Under the pieces are notes generated by a model that had not been told where the DNA came from, searched no databases, and saw only the letters and a list, made by a program, of their open reading frames with translations. A program made the position numbers and the translations under genes. 64,000 nucleotides of DNA, taken from the NCBI GenBank assembly GCA_900618425.1, contig UZAN01039860.1:44004-108003 (forward strand), given 5' to 3'. Below are positions 12,601-25,266 of the stretch, piece by piece. This DNA comes from Echinostoma caproni (taxonomy: Eukaryota > Platyhelminthes > Trematoda > Plagiorchiida > Echinostomatidae). The number at the start of each line of letters is the position of its first letter. The first letter of the stretch is position 1.

Positions 12601-15600
12601 TGTACAATACCAGCTTCTAAACAGTAATAGACAAGTATATCAAGTGTGTGTACTTGTTAATGAAGCAGTTCCATAGCTTGAATGCCGAAGCTCATTTTGA
12701 GTTCCAAAATGTTTCCTTTTTTGGAATAACAAGCCACCAACACCCGTTTCGTGATATTTGGAGAGCATACATTGTGTGTGATGTCTTGACTTTACTAATT
12801 GCATTACATATATGTTGTGTAATATCATGTTGAAAACCTAGTGAGCTGAATTAAAGCAGTCCTCTTTGATCGCATTTTGATGTCTCCGTTCGTGAATTTT
12901 TCACGTCGGAAATGATGATTGACAGCTCGGGAAAAACAGATGCTTACATGCATCTTTACAGAGCAAACACTTTTTGTCTCAAGGAAATTTTATACCCATG
13001 GTTCACACCGACTCCTGCCAGTTCTCAGGGTTAAACAGTATAATTGGGGATTCAGATACGTCCGCATTGAAACAAGTACACTAAAGTCAATGTTTAGGTT
13101 AAAACGGGTTACCGGTTTACTTCTTTGAAATTAGATTTTGGTAATAAATGGGTTACATTAGCGCAGTAACCTGAGCCAGATTTACCGGTTTGCAATAAGG
13201 TACATGGGATCGGCTCCCCATTGTCCGTTGTACCTTTGCTCCTTAGATGCTAATCGAATAAACTACAATTGTTGTAATGATCTATTCACAGTGGCGAAAA
13301 CTGAAGGAGCGCTGGGTTCCATGTGTATCCTAACGAATATTTTTATGACCAGTTAAAATAGTGAAAGCCATGAAAATTGATGGTTTAACAAACGGACAGT
13401 GTGAAAACTCTTTGCGCGTAAAGCAATTTGAATCGAGTCCACTTTTGATGGAAGTTCGCTCCATCGGAGTCGATAGCTTTTTGAATAAATGGGGCTGGAA
13501 CGCAGCTTTTCCCTCTGCTCCGCAAATGTTTGCTCGCATCTCAGAACCTTAAACTAAAATTATTGCCTCCGGAAAATCCTCTACTTTTGAAAACATGAAT
13601 TCCTGAAGTAAGTCAGATTCCTAACGTTTTACCGCAAGAAAATTGTCTTCCGTCCATTTTTTGTCTTAAAAGCTATGTGAGTTGTAATTACGGTACAAAA
13701 TTCCCACACTGCAACCCGTGTATGGCAGATCGATGACCCGATAGAAAATAAGTAGTTATATTGTAGCAACCTAATGTGTTTTTTTGCAACGTGAATAATT
13801 CCTCACATGGGGTGGGAGTAAAAGAAAATATTACATTGAGTTATGCAGCAACTGGAGAGCGTTTAGTGAGTGCTTGTTTCATTCATTTCCGGTGTTTGTT
13901 TATTCCATTGGATGCGTAATCCAGCAACAAATGATTTGTTACGTTCACTAACCGATAGCGATAATGACTGATAGAAACTTATGTAAATGCACTTGAGTAA
14001 TTCGGAAAAACTGCATACAGCAAATGATTTGTTGCTCTGACAGATTTGCTATCAACTGAATTAGAAGTATTTTGATTTCTAAATAAGTTTTATCTTCCAA
14101 GCAGATATGTTGCCCTGATAACAGCTACCATCTATTTCTTGTTCGCACAGTGCCCCCTAGCATTATGACTGCATCAAATATTAATCTGGTGCTGTAGTGT
14201 AAATAACGCCCGTGAACGAATACCACTGAGATTATCCCCAAGTAGGTTAGGTGTGTATTGAAATTTTATTTCTGCAAAAAGTTCGAATGTGATGACTGAA
14301 ATTTATGCATAATTCATTTTCTTATGATCCCCATTGACACTGATTAACCAAGCGTTGGAAACAAACCCCATTCAGCCGCTGTGCTACCGGTTTGATTGGT
14401 GTCATTCACCGGTGATTCAAGTGTGTGTAGTTTTGATGAAGAGCACAATGGAATCATTTGCAAATAAATAGTTATTGTTATTGCAAGAATAAATAGTTTG
14501 CGGAGAACTTCAGATTTTTCCGAATAACTTGTTTTTTGGCAATGTTTTGATCCAATTTAATGTTATTTGATTTATGATCATATATTTCAAATGGGTTTTT
14601 ATTGCCTAATACAGAATTCCAAACTGTTTCCAAGTGTTTTATTTGCGAACAGTAATTATTTAATGGATGATAAAGCGTTTTGGACAGTTATTTCATTACT
14701 GTTCATGTCGTGAGATACGACTCACTTTCGATGATCAAAAATATAACAAGACCATCAATGGCCAAGTGATATACTTGGAAGAATAACTAGTGACTGTTCT
14801 ATGCATTTGTTTGTGGGAAAGAATTGCGATGGCACGTTTCTGATTAGGTTTTTGTGTTGGAATCCTCCATGAAGGAATATCCTCGACCGGCACCGTCTTT
14901 TAGAATGATAACATTCGAAATAATTATCGATGTCCACAGGTTTGTGTCACAACCGGAGCTGAGACCGTGAACCTTCGGTTTAGAAGTCAAGGTCATCATC
15001 CCTGAGATAGGTGGTCGATAATCAACAGCATGATCCCCTGGTTGTAGGAATCAAGTATAACGTTCAACAAATCTGTGCAAATACACGTTCAGTCTCCGAA
15101 TATTGTTTATGGCCTTTGACTGTTTAGTTTGTTGTTAATGTTTGTGACGCCCAATCCGGTTCGAGTCACATCAGGAAACAACTTTCTCGCAAACTGCTAA
15201 TGGGTTCTAATAAGTATGAATCATCTGGTACCATAAATTTATGCCAGCAGATAAACCACCAATAACTACCACTGAACACCGATGAGCAATATAGATTACA
15301 TCAAATTTATACCCGATACTCGGCTACTTTATTTATGGTGTGGATAATCTAGCCCTTCTACTTTATCTTTTTAAAAGGCCATCTGAAAATATATTTGACA
15401 ATATTTTCTGTAAAAATAGCGATAGAAACGAAGTAATTCAAGTGCGATGAGTAGCAGGTTTGGATTACGCAAAAAACATGAATGTTTGTTTCTATTAATG
15501 GTCAAAAAAACGAAATATAACTTGTACAGCAAATTACTGTGCTTAAGTGGTAACTACGGGAAATGTGCATTTACCGCCGCACCGTTTCAGTAATTATTCT

Positions 15601-15612
15601 GTGTACTTGTGG
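9656..15612. other. Unassigned stretch
   Basis: About 6 kb without a recognised gene. A B-box-like GGTTCAATCC occurs at 10473-10482 with no convincing A box. Open frames at 9875-10180 (+) and 11580-11927 (-) are of chance length and match nothing known to me. Confidence 0.5.
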
Positions 15613-16114
15613 GAATTCAAATTCAAATTTTTATTATGGGATATAACTTACAAAGACTTCGCTTCTTCAAATCCCATAGGATGTTTACACATTGTTTCGG
15701 ATGAAGAATCACAATATCACAGTTAGTCCATGGAAGTAAAGTAGTAAGGTAATGTTTTGACGAGCATAGGAGAATATGTTNTGTTGAAACGTAATGTTTG
15801 CCAGAGCATTATCAAGCTGACGCTTGAAAGATACTAATGTTGGGGCACAGACCACGTGAGCTGGTAGAGTTCCATGTGCTGCACACTCTGAATGCAAGCG
15901 AGTGACGTCTGCAGTCGAGACGGCTCTTTTGGTGTGCCAACTTCAGTGGATGCCCTCTGAGATGAACGTTGTGCGATAAAACCAACAGAGGTCTACAGGG
16001 GTGGTTGGGTTGTTGGAAAATCCGATAGAGTAAAATCATATCGCCTCTGAAGAATTGTTCCAAATGAGATATTTTATTATGTGTATGCGAATTTTCCGAT
16101 ATCGTTATCCGCAT
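15613..16114 (-). pseudogene. CR1/Jockey-like non-LTR retrotransposon, 5'-truncated 3' end
   Basis: Reading the minus strand, the fragment opens with HLEQFFRGDMILLYRIF, continues with NHPCRPLL, the conserved HLRGHPLKLAHQKSRLDCRR segment, FRVCSTWNS, then (after a frameshift near 15865-15885) LPAHVVCAPTLVSFKRQLD. This is the C-terminal tail of CR1/Jockey-type reverse transcriptases (usual form LRGH..KL...R.D.R, RV...WN.LP..VV.A.S...FK..LD). A single N at 15781 lies just after the coding part. Downstream, at about 15612-15638, the minus strand reads ATAATAAAAATTTGAATTTG, a short TTTGAA repeat of the sort that ends many non-LTR elements, giving a plausible 3' terminus. Recognisable sequence stops near 16114, beside a TA/GA microsatellite, so the copy is 5'-truncated. 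It differs from the CR1-like element at 25-27 kb. Confidence 0.82.
15781..15781. other. Single ambiguous base (N)
   Basis: One N, with TGTT on both sides, possibly an assembly join. It lies inside the 3' part of the retroelement fragment. Confidence 0.95.
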
Positions 16115-16146
16115 TAAATAGCTATCCTTATCCGAGCACTGTCTTA

Positions 16147-16168
16147 CATATATATATAGAGAGAGAGC
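16147..16168. repeat. Composite microsatellite (TA)n(GA)n
   Basis: An alternating TA run passes directly into a GA run, at the truncated 5' edge of the retroelement fragment. Confidence 0.9.
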
Positions 16169-19100
16169 ACAAATAGTGCTTACTGCTTCCTGGAGATCTA
16201 TTTTACTTGTGCTTTGTTCCTTCCTCCATCTATCTGATAATTTTTTATTGGGATCTGGACAACAAGTTCGAATTTGATGAAACTGTTCCGGGAGGTAGAG
16301 GGAAACAGGATTTCCTATGAAAAAGTTTGTGTTGTGGGTGGTTTGTAGAACAAATTACTCTGGGAACAGTAAGTCATGATTACAAACGGTCAGGAGACCG
16401 CATTGAACATGACTGAATGAAGATTTGGGAAAGATTGATTCAAAAATACAACGCCTTTCCAGTTTTAGTGTATAGAGGTGAGAACCATCAAGAATATGTT
16501 GTTCTTCATTCGAGGGGACTCGGTTTCCGGAACTTCGAAAATAATGATATAAACTATTTAGCATCGGAGAATGATTTTGATACAAAGAAAGGTGAAATTT
16601 TTACCCCAGGTTTAGCAACAATCCATCACCCTCATTGAGTCAGTAACAAACTCAATTTTCTCTCTCATGACTCTATTCTGATGGTGTTGTATTAAAGTAT
16701 TTTTTCAACCACTCCTTCAGTGAAAGAAACTAATCGTGTTATGATCACTTGTAAGGAAAGGCAACCCTCATTTGAAAGCAACTTGTCTTCCTACTATCCT
16801 ACTGATTGTTTTTCCTTCACCGCTTTCTATCGTCATACTCTATCCGGTAGAATAGTGAAAAAGTCACGAGGTTTGGCTTACGTGAATAATATTGACAACT
16901 GCAGTAATATTCTACCAAATTCGCGTAATTGGAGTGACCTACGGACAATGATTCATGCGTATTAGGAAAGTACATTACTGACCGATATCCAAGCAAACGA
17001 AGCCGAGAAACAGTCAATTACAGGAAACCATCTTAGCAGTTTGAGTTGTACTCCTCCCCAGCTTGATCTTGTGGTCCGGTGACCACGCGAAACCGCGCCC
17101 ACTTTGTGACTTACCTTCCTTCATGACCTTAATGGGCGTAGTCGTGACACGTGTCTAGAAACCATTGTCTAATCAGCACATACTATAACTGCCTCTTTAA
17201 GGCAGTCAATGTGATAAACCTTGTCAGGTGCGCGCGTGGGTGGGTGTGTCCATGCGGTCCGCACCACCAGCATGCGGCCCCCTGGTATGTTTGTTTGCGC
17301 ATTTCCGTGAGGGTACGAAAGCAAGCAAGCACGCAAGTATAAGCAGTCTGATGAACTTCCCTACATAGATCTGACTCATTCTTCAACAGGTTAATTTTTC
17401 GGAAACATTGAAACAAGAGAAAGCATGGGAAAACTGTGCTGCAACAAATGCCACGGATAGGATTGTAAACGATTCACATAAGCTTTACGTTGGTTGGTCA
17501 ATTCGGTTGACCAATCAGCGCATAGCAATAATGTGAATGCAAAGAGCATCGCAAGTAAAGTGCAACTTTTGCTACAATGATTATCTTCCGTTCGTCTTGA
17601 CCAGCACAATCTCTTGTCAAACGTAACTCTTTTTGTGCATGTAAACCAAAGGCTTATGGTTGAAGACAAAACTGTTTGATCGTGCAAAAATAGTGAAATA
17701 TAAATTCAACAGTGCATTGAGGAATTATAATTTCGTTTGTACACTACCGTTATCGCCACGGCGAAGACGAGGAGAAGCAGCTGAATTAACATTTTCCAAA
17801 ACACGAGGAGCATCTGTGAAGGGTCACATACCGGTCTTTGAAGTGAGTTCCACTAATTTTACATTATGATCGCTACAAATATAAACACACTTGAGTTACG
17901 TACGAAATATATTTGGAAAAGCATTTGACAAGTTGTTTGGTCTATGTAGTATAGGTTTACTTTAAGAAAACACCCAAGGCATTAAAATATTCTGAATGAT
18001 AGATAGCCGTCTTTATAGATGAAGCACAAAATATGATGGTTATTGCAAATGGATAATTCTTCACGATATCCACTCTCGGTTACATTTCTTCTGTACATGG
18101 GTTCGAATCTCTCTGCAATCGATGGAGAAGTATTTCTAATGACCCTTAAAAAGCGAGATGAAACAGTTATACTTTGTTTCCAGGGATGGTAGTGGAACCT
18201 GATGCTTTCTGACAAATCCATTTTCATAAATGAATGAAACAGCTGCACAGAAATATGGATAAAGTTAGCCTTGCATATCAGGTTCATTTTCGAGAAAACT
18301 GGAGAAGACGCACCACTTTGATCAAACAATCTCGTTCCCTGTGATTTACTGCTATTCAAATTCACATCTACAGTTATTCGTCCAATCTATAAGGACACAG
18401 TAGTGTTTAACCGCGTTATGCAAGCAGAATGAACGGTTCACTGGCTTAGCAGTGCCTTGGCAGGCGTATTGATAGTGACATTCAACGGTAACGAGAGCTT
18501 TTTACCAACCGTTATATGTTTTGTGCATCACACTAAGAGATGGGTGCATTCAAATCTATGGGAATGTGAATTGAGCAAGAGTGCCCTGCTGTGTTGATAT
18601 ATCAAGCGTATTTTGACAACTTCCAACAACTTCCAATCAAAATGTTTCTTAGTGTTTATGATTTAAATAGGAACCTTGGAGAAAGAACCGTGGAGATATT
18701 TCGAGTTAATTTGAATAAAAACGCTCGAGAAGGCAAGATATTAAACAAATTAAGTAAAGACATTAAAAAGATATCAAATCCCGGGAAGAAGATTAAGGTG
18801 CGCATCGTTATGGGCTAGAGAACCACATCCGTTTACGATATGATCATGGAAAACTCATACAAATGGTCTCTAAAAATTTCGTATTTTCGCAGTTGGACGC
18901 CTGCAGTTTTCTCAGCGGTCAATCTCGAAGTTCCCATTTAGGAAACACCATGTGTACTGGTAAAGCTTCGCCTAAAACTTGCATCAATTCACACAGTGTT
19001 GCATTTTGGGTGGCGTTTATTCGCCATGAACTTCACACGACGAAATTAGGACTAACGCCAACGGCAAAGTAGGACATAGTAGCAAGCATGACCCCAGGAC

Positions 19101-19462
19101 CCAATCTGTCAATCATTTTGGAGGCAGCAAAATGTTGATGAGAGTCCATGATGCGAACAGACCTTTGCGACCCCATTACTCACGTTTGGACAGAGAATAG
19201 GAACGGTAGAGGCATGACTCTATATAGAAAGTGGTACTCCCATACCCAGGGTATCCATTGTACCAAACCCCAGAAATCTACTCACGTGCAGACGTACGCA
19301 ACTGGTCATCCGGTTTTATTGTTAAAGTTACTTGCTTCACATGAAAAGAAGTCTCTACGTAGGGTAAAATGGGACCTGTCTATCACATGTCCCCTGAATA
19401 AATGTGAGAGGTTGGGGCGGAGACAATTGTTCTGAAAACCAGAGGTAGCATTCACACTTGAG
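16169..19462. other. Unassigned stretch
   Basis: No gene recognised. A small perfect hairpin (stem TTGGTCAA/TTGACCAA with a 5-base loop) lies at 17494-17514. A GGTTCGAATCTC motif at about 18103-18114 resembles a polymerase III B box but has no A box in front. Confidence 0.5.
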
Positions 19463-19507
19463 TGTATCAATACATATCCTATCTNTGTATCAATACATAT
19501 CCTATCT
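19463..19507 (+). repeat. 22 bp direct duplication flanking one N
   Basis: The same 22 bases (beginning TGTATCAATACATATCC) occur at 19463-19484 and 19486-19507 with a single N at 19485 between them. The most economical reading is an assembly join that failed to collapse an overlap, rather than a biological repeat. Confidence 0.85.
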
Positions 19508-22500
19508 GTTCCGGGCGAAAAATAGTAACTGGGATCAAAGGTTTCCTTGACACTAATTGTTCCGTACGTCAACTCACAGTACTTGCACGTTTATATGATA
19601 TTGTTCCATAAACTGAAATGTGTACGGTAAACAGGAGGACAGAGCATGGATGGATATTGAGTGCGTGTGACTCATTGATTCCGCGTCGAGTCCAAAATAT
19701 AATTTTCCTCAATATGTGGTGAATAACGGGCACCAACGTTGATAAAGAAGAATAAAAAGAGGCGTGACACACCCAAACGTCATGCCTTTAGGGCATTTAA
19801 CCCCTCGAAGTCATATGAAAGATTTTGGAAAATCACCAATTGTCCGTCTAATTTCAAACCGGGTGGGAATTAGCTTTTGAAGATAGTTCATAGATTCGCA
19901 TTCTTCGACTATTTGACTTGGGGTATATTCCTAAACCGCTTTAGTGAAACGCGTTAGTGTTATTTTAAAGGATTTACTATCATCAATTTGTCAACCGATG
20001 TTTTTCTCATTTATTCCATTGACCACTAGCTAATGTAGTGGGACAGAATCTCAAGTGATATACACACCGCCTCAATGGGATGCAGAGAAATAGGGAAGGA
20101 TCAACCTCATTATTGGGTTGAACTAAAACATTATTAACATTTTCGTTCATGAGTGATTTGGTCACCAAATGCACTTAGTTTGTGCCACAGGCTTTTGGAA
20201 ATCTACTTCAGATAGACATGCCTTACTAATATCTAACAACCACTTAAGCGAAGAAGATTAATGATCAGATATTTTATTACAAATAAAGCTTAAATTAAAA
20301 TGACAGTAATACAGACTTGTTCTGCTCTACCTATTCCGCATTAGAAAGGCACCGAATAGGGTACATCTACGGAGCCTAAATTTCCCCATTTCTTCTTATT
20401 TGAGGAACTCTTGGGTTTCCTTGCATTATACATGGATAAAGTATTCAACGGGCTTGTTTTCTTTATGCTGTATCTTTTCTTCGCTTGTTTTTTTTAATTT
20501 CGTTGGTTAGACATTCACAAAAATTAATTTGATTTGTCCATGTTCGATGGCACTACCTAACAGCCCAAGGTAACCCATAACTGCCTCTGCTTCTTGCTGA
20601 CCGTTTGTGCAAAAGCTCCATATTGTCTCATCCATTTTTATCCCTTTCATTAGCTTGCAGGTAATGAAACTCCAGTTGTAAGCATTTATTTATTTCGAAC
20701 AGCATCATAAAAAGCAACTGAGCACGGTAGGACTAAGTCTAAGAGCTTGGGTGTTTTGTGTTCAACGCAAAGAGAAATGGTGAAGATAATCTTGAATTTA
20801 CCCATCCTCATTCATCTACCTCGTTCTCGTTGTCACTTGGCTCAAATTGTACAGTTACAGTAGAATGTTGAGTGCTAGGTGTGTGGGTGTGTTTGTTAAT
20901 ACCAAAGATTCTTTCCCAGCCTCTTAGAAGCAGGCTAACTTGCAGCAGACCCTCGCCCTCACCGATTAACCGGAGGGCTGATTAGCTGCACGAGCGAAAT
21001 GAGAGAAATGCCAGCGAATCGGGCTGTATGCCTGGGATCGCAACAACACAAATGCTCACAATAGGTGTAGCATAAAAGAATTTGGGGAAACACAGAGATT
21101 CGATGTTGTTTTTGTGTAGGAAAAAGGTTCGCCATAATACCAATATCTATTTGTTTGATTTATTTCCCTTTGAGATTTACGGCAGGCTATGGTGAATTCT
21201 CTCTAGCGTGTCTTTTTCATCCGAAAACGGAATGCGAACTAATGAACACTTCAAGGTTCTCATTTTTAAATACTGTCGTTCCAACTCGGGATGCTTTCTT
21301 GTTGTTGTTGGTGGTGGTGGTGCTGTTGTTTTTGTTGTGTCCTTTGTGGGCGTACACGCTGCAGCACAAACCATTTCATAGGGAGAATATTTTTTATCTC
21401 CTTGTCTATGGCCCCATGGGAACACCTCTTTGGTAGCCCGAAAACTTCTCAGCTGTCCACGACTTCCTGTCGGACAAAATGTCGTAATTGTAACTAAGAG
21501 TAGCAAAGTCTGTTCTGCATATCGCCGGGCTAGCCATGCCTTCTTTAGAATAATCCGCTATTCTATCCTACCCGCCTCCCCCCGCACCAGCCACGGTCTC
21601 GCTGATAGGTCCAAGAACGTGATTTGATATTCCGTTTTGCAATCACCTCGGTCACGACCATCTGGAATGAATTGATTATAACCCCACTTTTACTGCCTCT
21701 ATTTGCATGCTCGACTTGGGCGTGATCGTCGTCTACGCCCAAATATTGCCTCCGCCGGATACAGACCTTTTGTCTTTGAGCAACTGTGTGTGTGTACGTT
21801 TGAATAAATCTGAAACCGGTTTCGTAATGCACCGACCAGGTCTGCATTGCACTCATCAATTATGCAACATTGTACAAGATTATGAAAAATTTCTTTCACG
21901 AAGATGAGAAAAAACAGATTTATCTGACTGCGCACCATTGGAATAGTTTAATAGAACACCTAGACAAGCCCGGGTGTTACAGCCTAACCAAACGTTGAAT
22001 TACGTAGAGTTGTGGTCACAAAAGATTTCACCGAAACGAATGACGCAAAGTGAGTGACGAGACAGGTTGGTTACAGGGGTACTCATGATGGCTTTTCATG
22101 TTGACACATTACATATGTTGACATTACATATGTGATACGCAATCCTCGTTTAGCAAACAGCTACCACTTCTCTTGCTTATCTCTAAGAGTGAAACAAAAG
22201 ACCAAGATTGCATGTTAATAGCTAATTTTGTCGGCAAAATCTGTATGTAGGACAGAACCGATATCACTTGTACCTAGGAGAATGAATTTGAGGCCAAGAG
22301 CCCTCGTAGAATCATTGCGATAAATCAGTGTCAAGTCATGTGGTTTAACTGTACTCAACCACAGCAAACTAACCACCAAAGCCGATTGCAAGTGTTTTTA
22401 TAGAACGTTGTATATGAATTACCGAACGTAATTTCCAAGAAGCACACAAACGGTCTCGCGTTTGCTGCCGCCCGTTAGATTACTTGACAAAGGATTGTCT

Positions 22501-23376
22501 GATACTTATAAGGGTCGAGCAGCAAGGCCGCGAAAGCAGTCTGAGTTACTGGTAAATTTTGTCCCCCCCCATTCAGATAACACATACTACAAAGATCTGG
22601 ATGCTTTTTGTATTTAAGTGTATTTGTGTGTAAAACACTGATATACTAACACCTGGGATGCTTTTGCGTATTCGTAACAATCATCGACCTAGTACCGATA
22701 TGGATGAGTCCTCAGACGATAGTCAAATAGCGAAGCTTATAACATAACTTTAGTCAACTAATTTAAAGTAAATACATCAACGATAATGTTTACTTGAAAA
22801 GAGTTTAGCCATGAGTAAGTGGAATAGGTTTTCCGTTCATTATCCCGTCTTCTGTGCTTTCAGACTCCGCAAAATCGTTATAGATCACGTTTAATAGATT
22901 TTGTCAGAAGTTATTCATTTGGTTATAGCCTATTCGTGGATGTTGGGTGTACATTTACTTCGTTTCGGATAAAAGATAGTGTTGGAGTTAACACAACAGT
23001 CGCAGTTTGGAGACAGTTTATTTGATACAGAGCAGCTTGAGCTGGTCTGCTTTACTTTTAGTCGATACAGCGACGGAAAGGACAAAGGTCAAACACAAAG
23101 TCTGATGTCCAATGCAATCAATAGGAAATTAACCAATAACAAGAAATTGTCCGTCCGTGTGTGTGTGTGTAAAGTCAGGGAATATGGCAAGACATGTCCA
23201 GAATGGTGAAAATATAACTACAGACGCATAGAATTCGTACGGTTATCATTTTATGCATTTTTTACCTGGACATGCCGTTTCTCTTGTTTTAAAACTTGTC
23301 TACCTGTTATAAACAGCAAATCACAAATTCCCTTGGGTAGTTCGTTGATCTCGGTGGCTGCGGTAAATAAAAGCAG
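19508..23376. other. Unassigned stretch with small repeats
   Basis: No gene recognised. It holds a TTG/GTG triplet run at 21298-21340 and an imperfect tandem duplication of about 17 bp (TGTTGACA..ATTACATA) at 22099-22130. Open frames over the triplet run (21155-21506) are low-complexity shadows. Confidence 0.5.
21298..21340. repeat. TTG/GTG triplet repeat
   Basis: Consecutive TTG units followed by GTG and GTT units, slightly interrupted. Frames across it translate to artificial leucine, valine, cysteine or tryptophan runs. Confidence 0.85.
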
Positions 23377-23387
23377 NNNNNNNNNNN
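23377..23387. other. Assembly gap (11 N)
   Basis: A short run of N between AAGCAG and ACAGACGG. Confidence 0.99.
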
Positions 23388-23800
23388 ACAGACGGTTTGA
23401 AACGGCACTAAGTTTATCAATAGTAGGATACCTAAATCGAACCTCATCCAATTTTTTCATGTTAAAAAGCATAATTCATCAGCTCTCCTCGACGAGTTTT
23501 GTAATGCAATATCTGCGATTTATAGAGTAACCTGGACGGAGAGAATGCAAAGTGAACATTAATTGAATATTTTTCAACATCGGTTGATGTCGAAATTTCA
23601 TTGTACAGACTGAAACAGTTGTAATCCCAAAGCACAATTTTCAACTTGTAAAGATTACAGCACATCCCATTTTGTGGAGCCGTTAGTGTGGGTGACGTGT
23701 ACACACGTCTTTCTTCCATAACCAGAACAATATTTTCTTCTGCCATTCTCTACGCATTGATATTCCGGATAAAAACTCTGAAGGTGTTTGAGGCAACTGG

Positions 23801-23880
23801 ATATATATATATATATATATATATAAAGAGAGAGAGCGAGAAGGAGGGAGGGAGATGGAGAGAGAAAAGTGTGTGTGTAT
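23801..23880. repeat. Composite microsatellite (AT)n / GA-rich / (GT)n
   Basis: An (AT)n run (23801-23825) is followed by a purine-only GA/GGA tract to about 23867 and then a (GT)n run. The three units abut without unique sequence between them, giving strong purine-pyrimidine strand asymmetry. Confidence 0.93.
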
Positions 23881-25266
23881 AGGGCGAATATCGTGTTGGA
23901 AAAATTTCAGCACAGAGGCACAAATTTTCTGCAAATGCGTGTCTGAAGATAAGTGATTGAAAATGGATTTTCGAACCACCATCAGTCGACGGAAACGGGA
24001 GACCCGTTTGCATTAGTTGAAACGTTGTATCGTCCGTGAACCGAAAATGTTTGACAAAAACAGTGGAGGGTTGACCCTGGCGGAAAGCCTCATATTCAGC
24101 GTGATGAGCACGTGAGTTGGATTCAAGTTCAAATTCTATCTGATTGTAGTAAAGCTACTGAAAACCAACCAGGAAGATGCCCTCAATGCCTGTTTTGTGA
24201 AAACTAAAGCAGTCACATCTATGACATTACAGGAGATGAAAAATTACCGAATATCGTTTTGTGTTCAGGCTGCATTAGTTTTACTACGAAAAAGGATTTT
24301 GAACTTTCAATGGGCTCATTCAATGATTGATCTAATTTTATCGTTCAGCTACAGAAATGGACAACAGGCCGCATAGCTTATACGTCATGGAGCGGGTTGA
24401 TTTACAAATCCCCGATATACTCAAACATCATTCTCATTTAACTCAATCGTTACTCACCCTAGCCATTGCAAAACCGATTCTTGGATAAGTTCTGCTACAT
24501 AAAACATCAAACGAAGGAGAAATTTTATTGCCCCATCGAACAGTTGCTTTAATCTGACGCACTGTACCCCGACTGGAAAAAATGAGGTCCTACGGAAGGT
24601 TCGTTGCACTGGAGCAACAAATTGTCGCAGGACAAGAACGAGAATAATCAATGTATTTCTTAAGCAGATAAGAGACTGTGGGCATAGGTCAATAAGTAAG
24701 TCTAATGGGCTACATGTGATCGATTATGGCAACTGCATGTCACCGAAACTGATTGGTGTCGAGGGACACAGGTATTTCTAGTAGGGAGGTTGAGTCAGTC
24801 GGCAGCCAGACAATAGAATCAGCTGATGGACGATTGCATGCATAACTGACGGTTGAGACAGTTAATCATAATGGGTCGCGTATTTTGGTTGAGGAAACGA
24901 TGTGTGTGTTTGTGAACGCCTATTGACAACGGAATAGGTGAAAAAATGTAACAGTATTCGGAGTGAAGATAAAAGTTTACATTAGCTACAATACAAAAAG
25001 AAGAGTAAACATTTTTCACACCGACTTTCTAATAAGGTCGTTTTCAAGTTGGTTAGTTCACTCCGGATCCGGAACGACCAGCGCAATTTACGATTTGTAT
25101 TTGTAATTGTATTTTCATAAGCTTACATCTCAGTTAAAAATGCACCCTAGTCGTCATACGGAATAAAATATACAGTTTCGTGCATCATGCAAATTGAAGA
25201 GTGTTACCGGTTTGTTTAATGTACAGAATTTCTGACGTAATTCATTTGTTACTTGTTCCTTATTGG
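23881..25266. other. Unassigned stretch downstream of the CR1-like element
   Basis: It may include the 3' untranslated part of the minus-strand element that starts at 25267, but no terminal repeat was found. No other feature recognised. Confidence 0.45.

Noticed and set aside
19136..19166. TTGATGAGAGTCC...CGAAC as a hammerhead
   Set aside because: The first box is altered, spacing is wrong, and no SINE head is present.
21155..21506. Frames of about 90-110 codons with Leu/Val, Trp/Cys or Pro/Thr runs
   Set aside because: Artefacts of the TTG/GTG triplet repeat.
22702..22725. GGATGAGTCC...ACGATAG as a hammerhead
   Set aside because: Neither conserved box is intact and no stem can be drawn.
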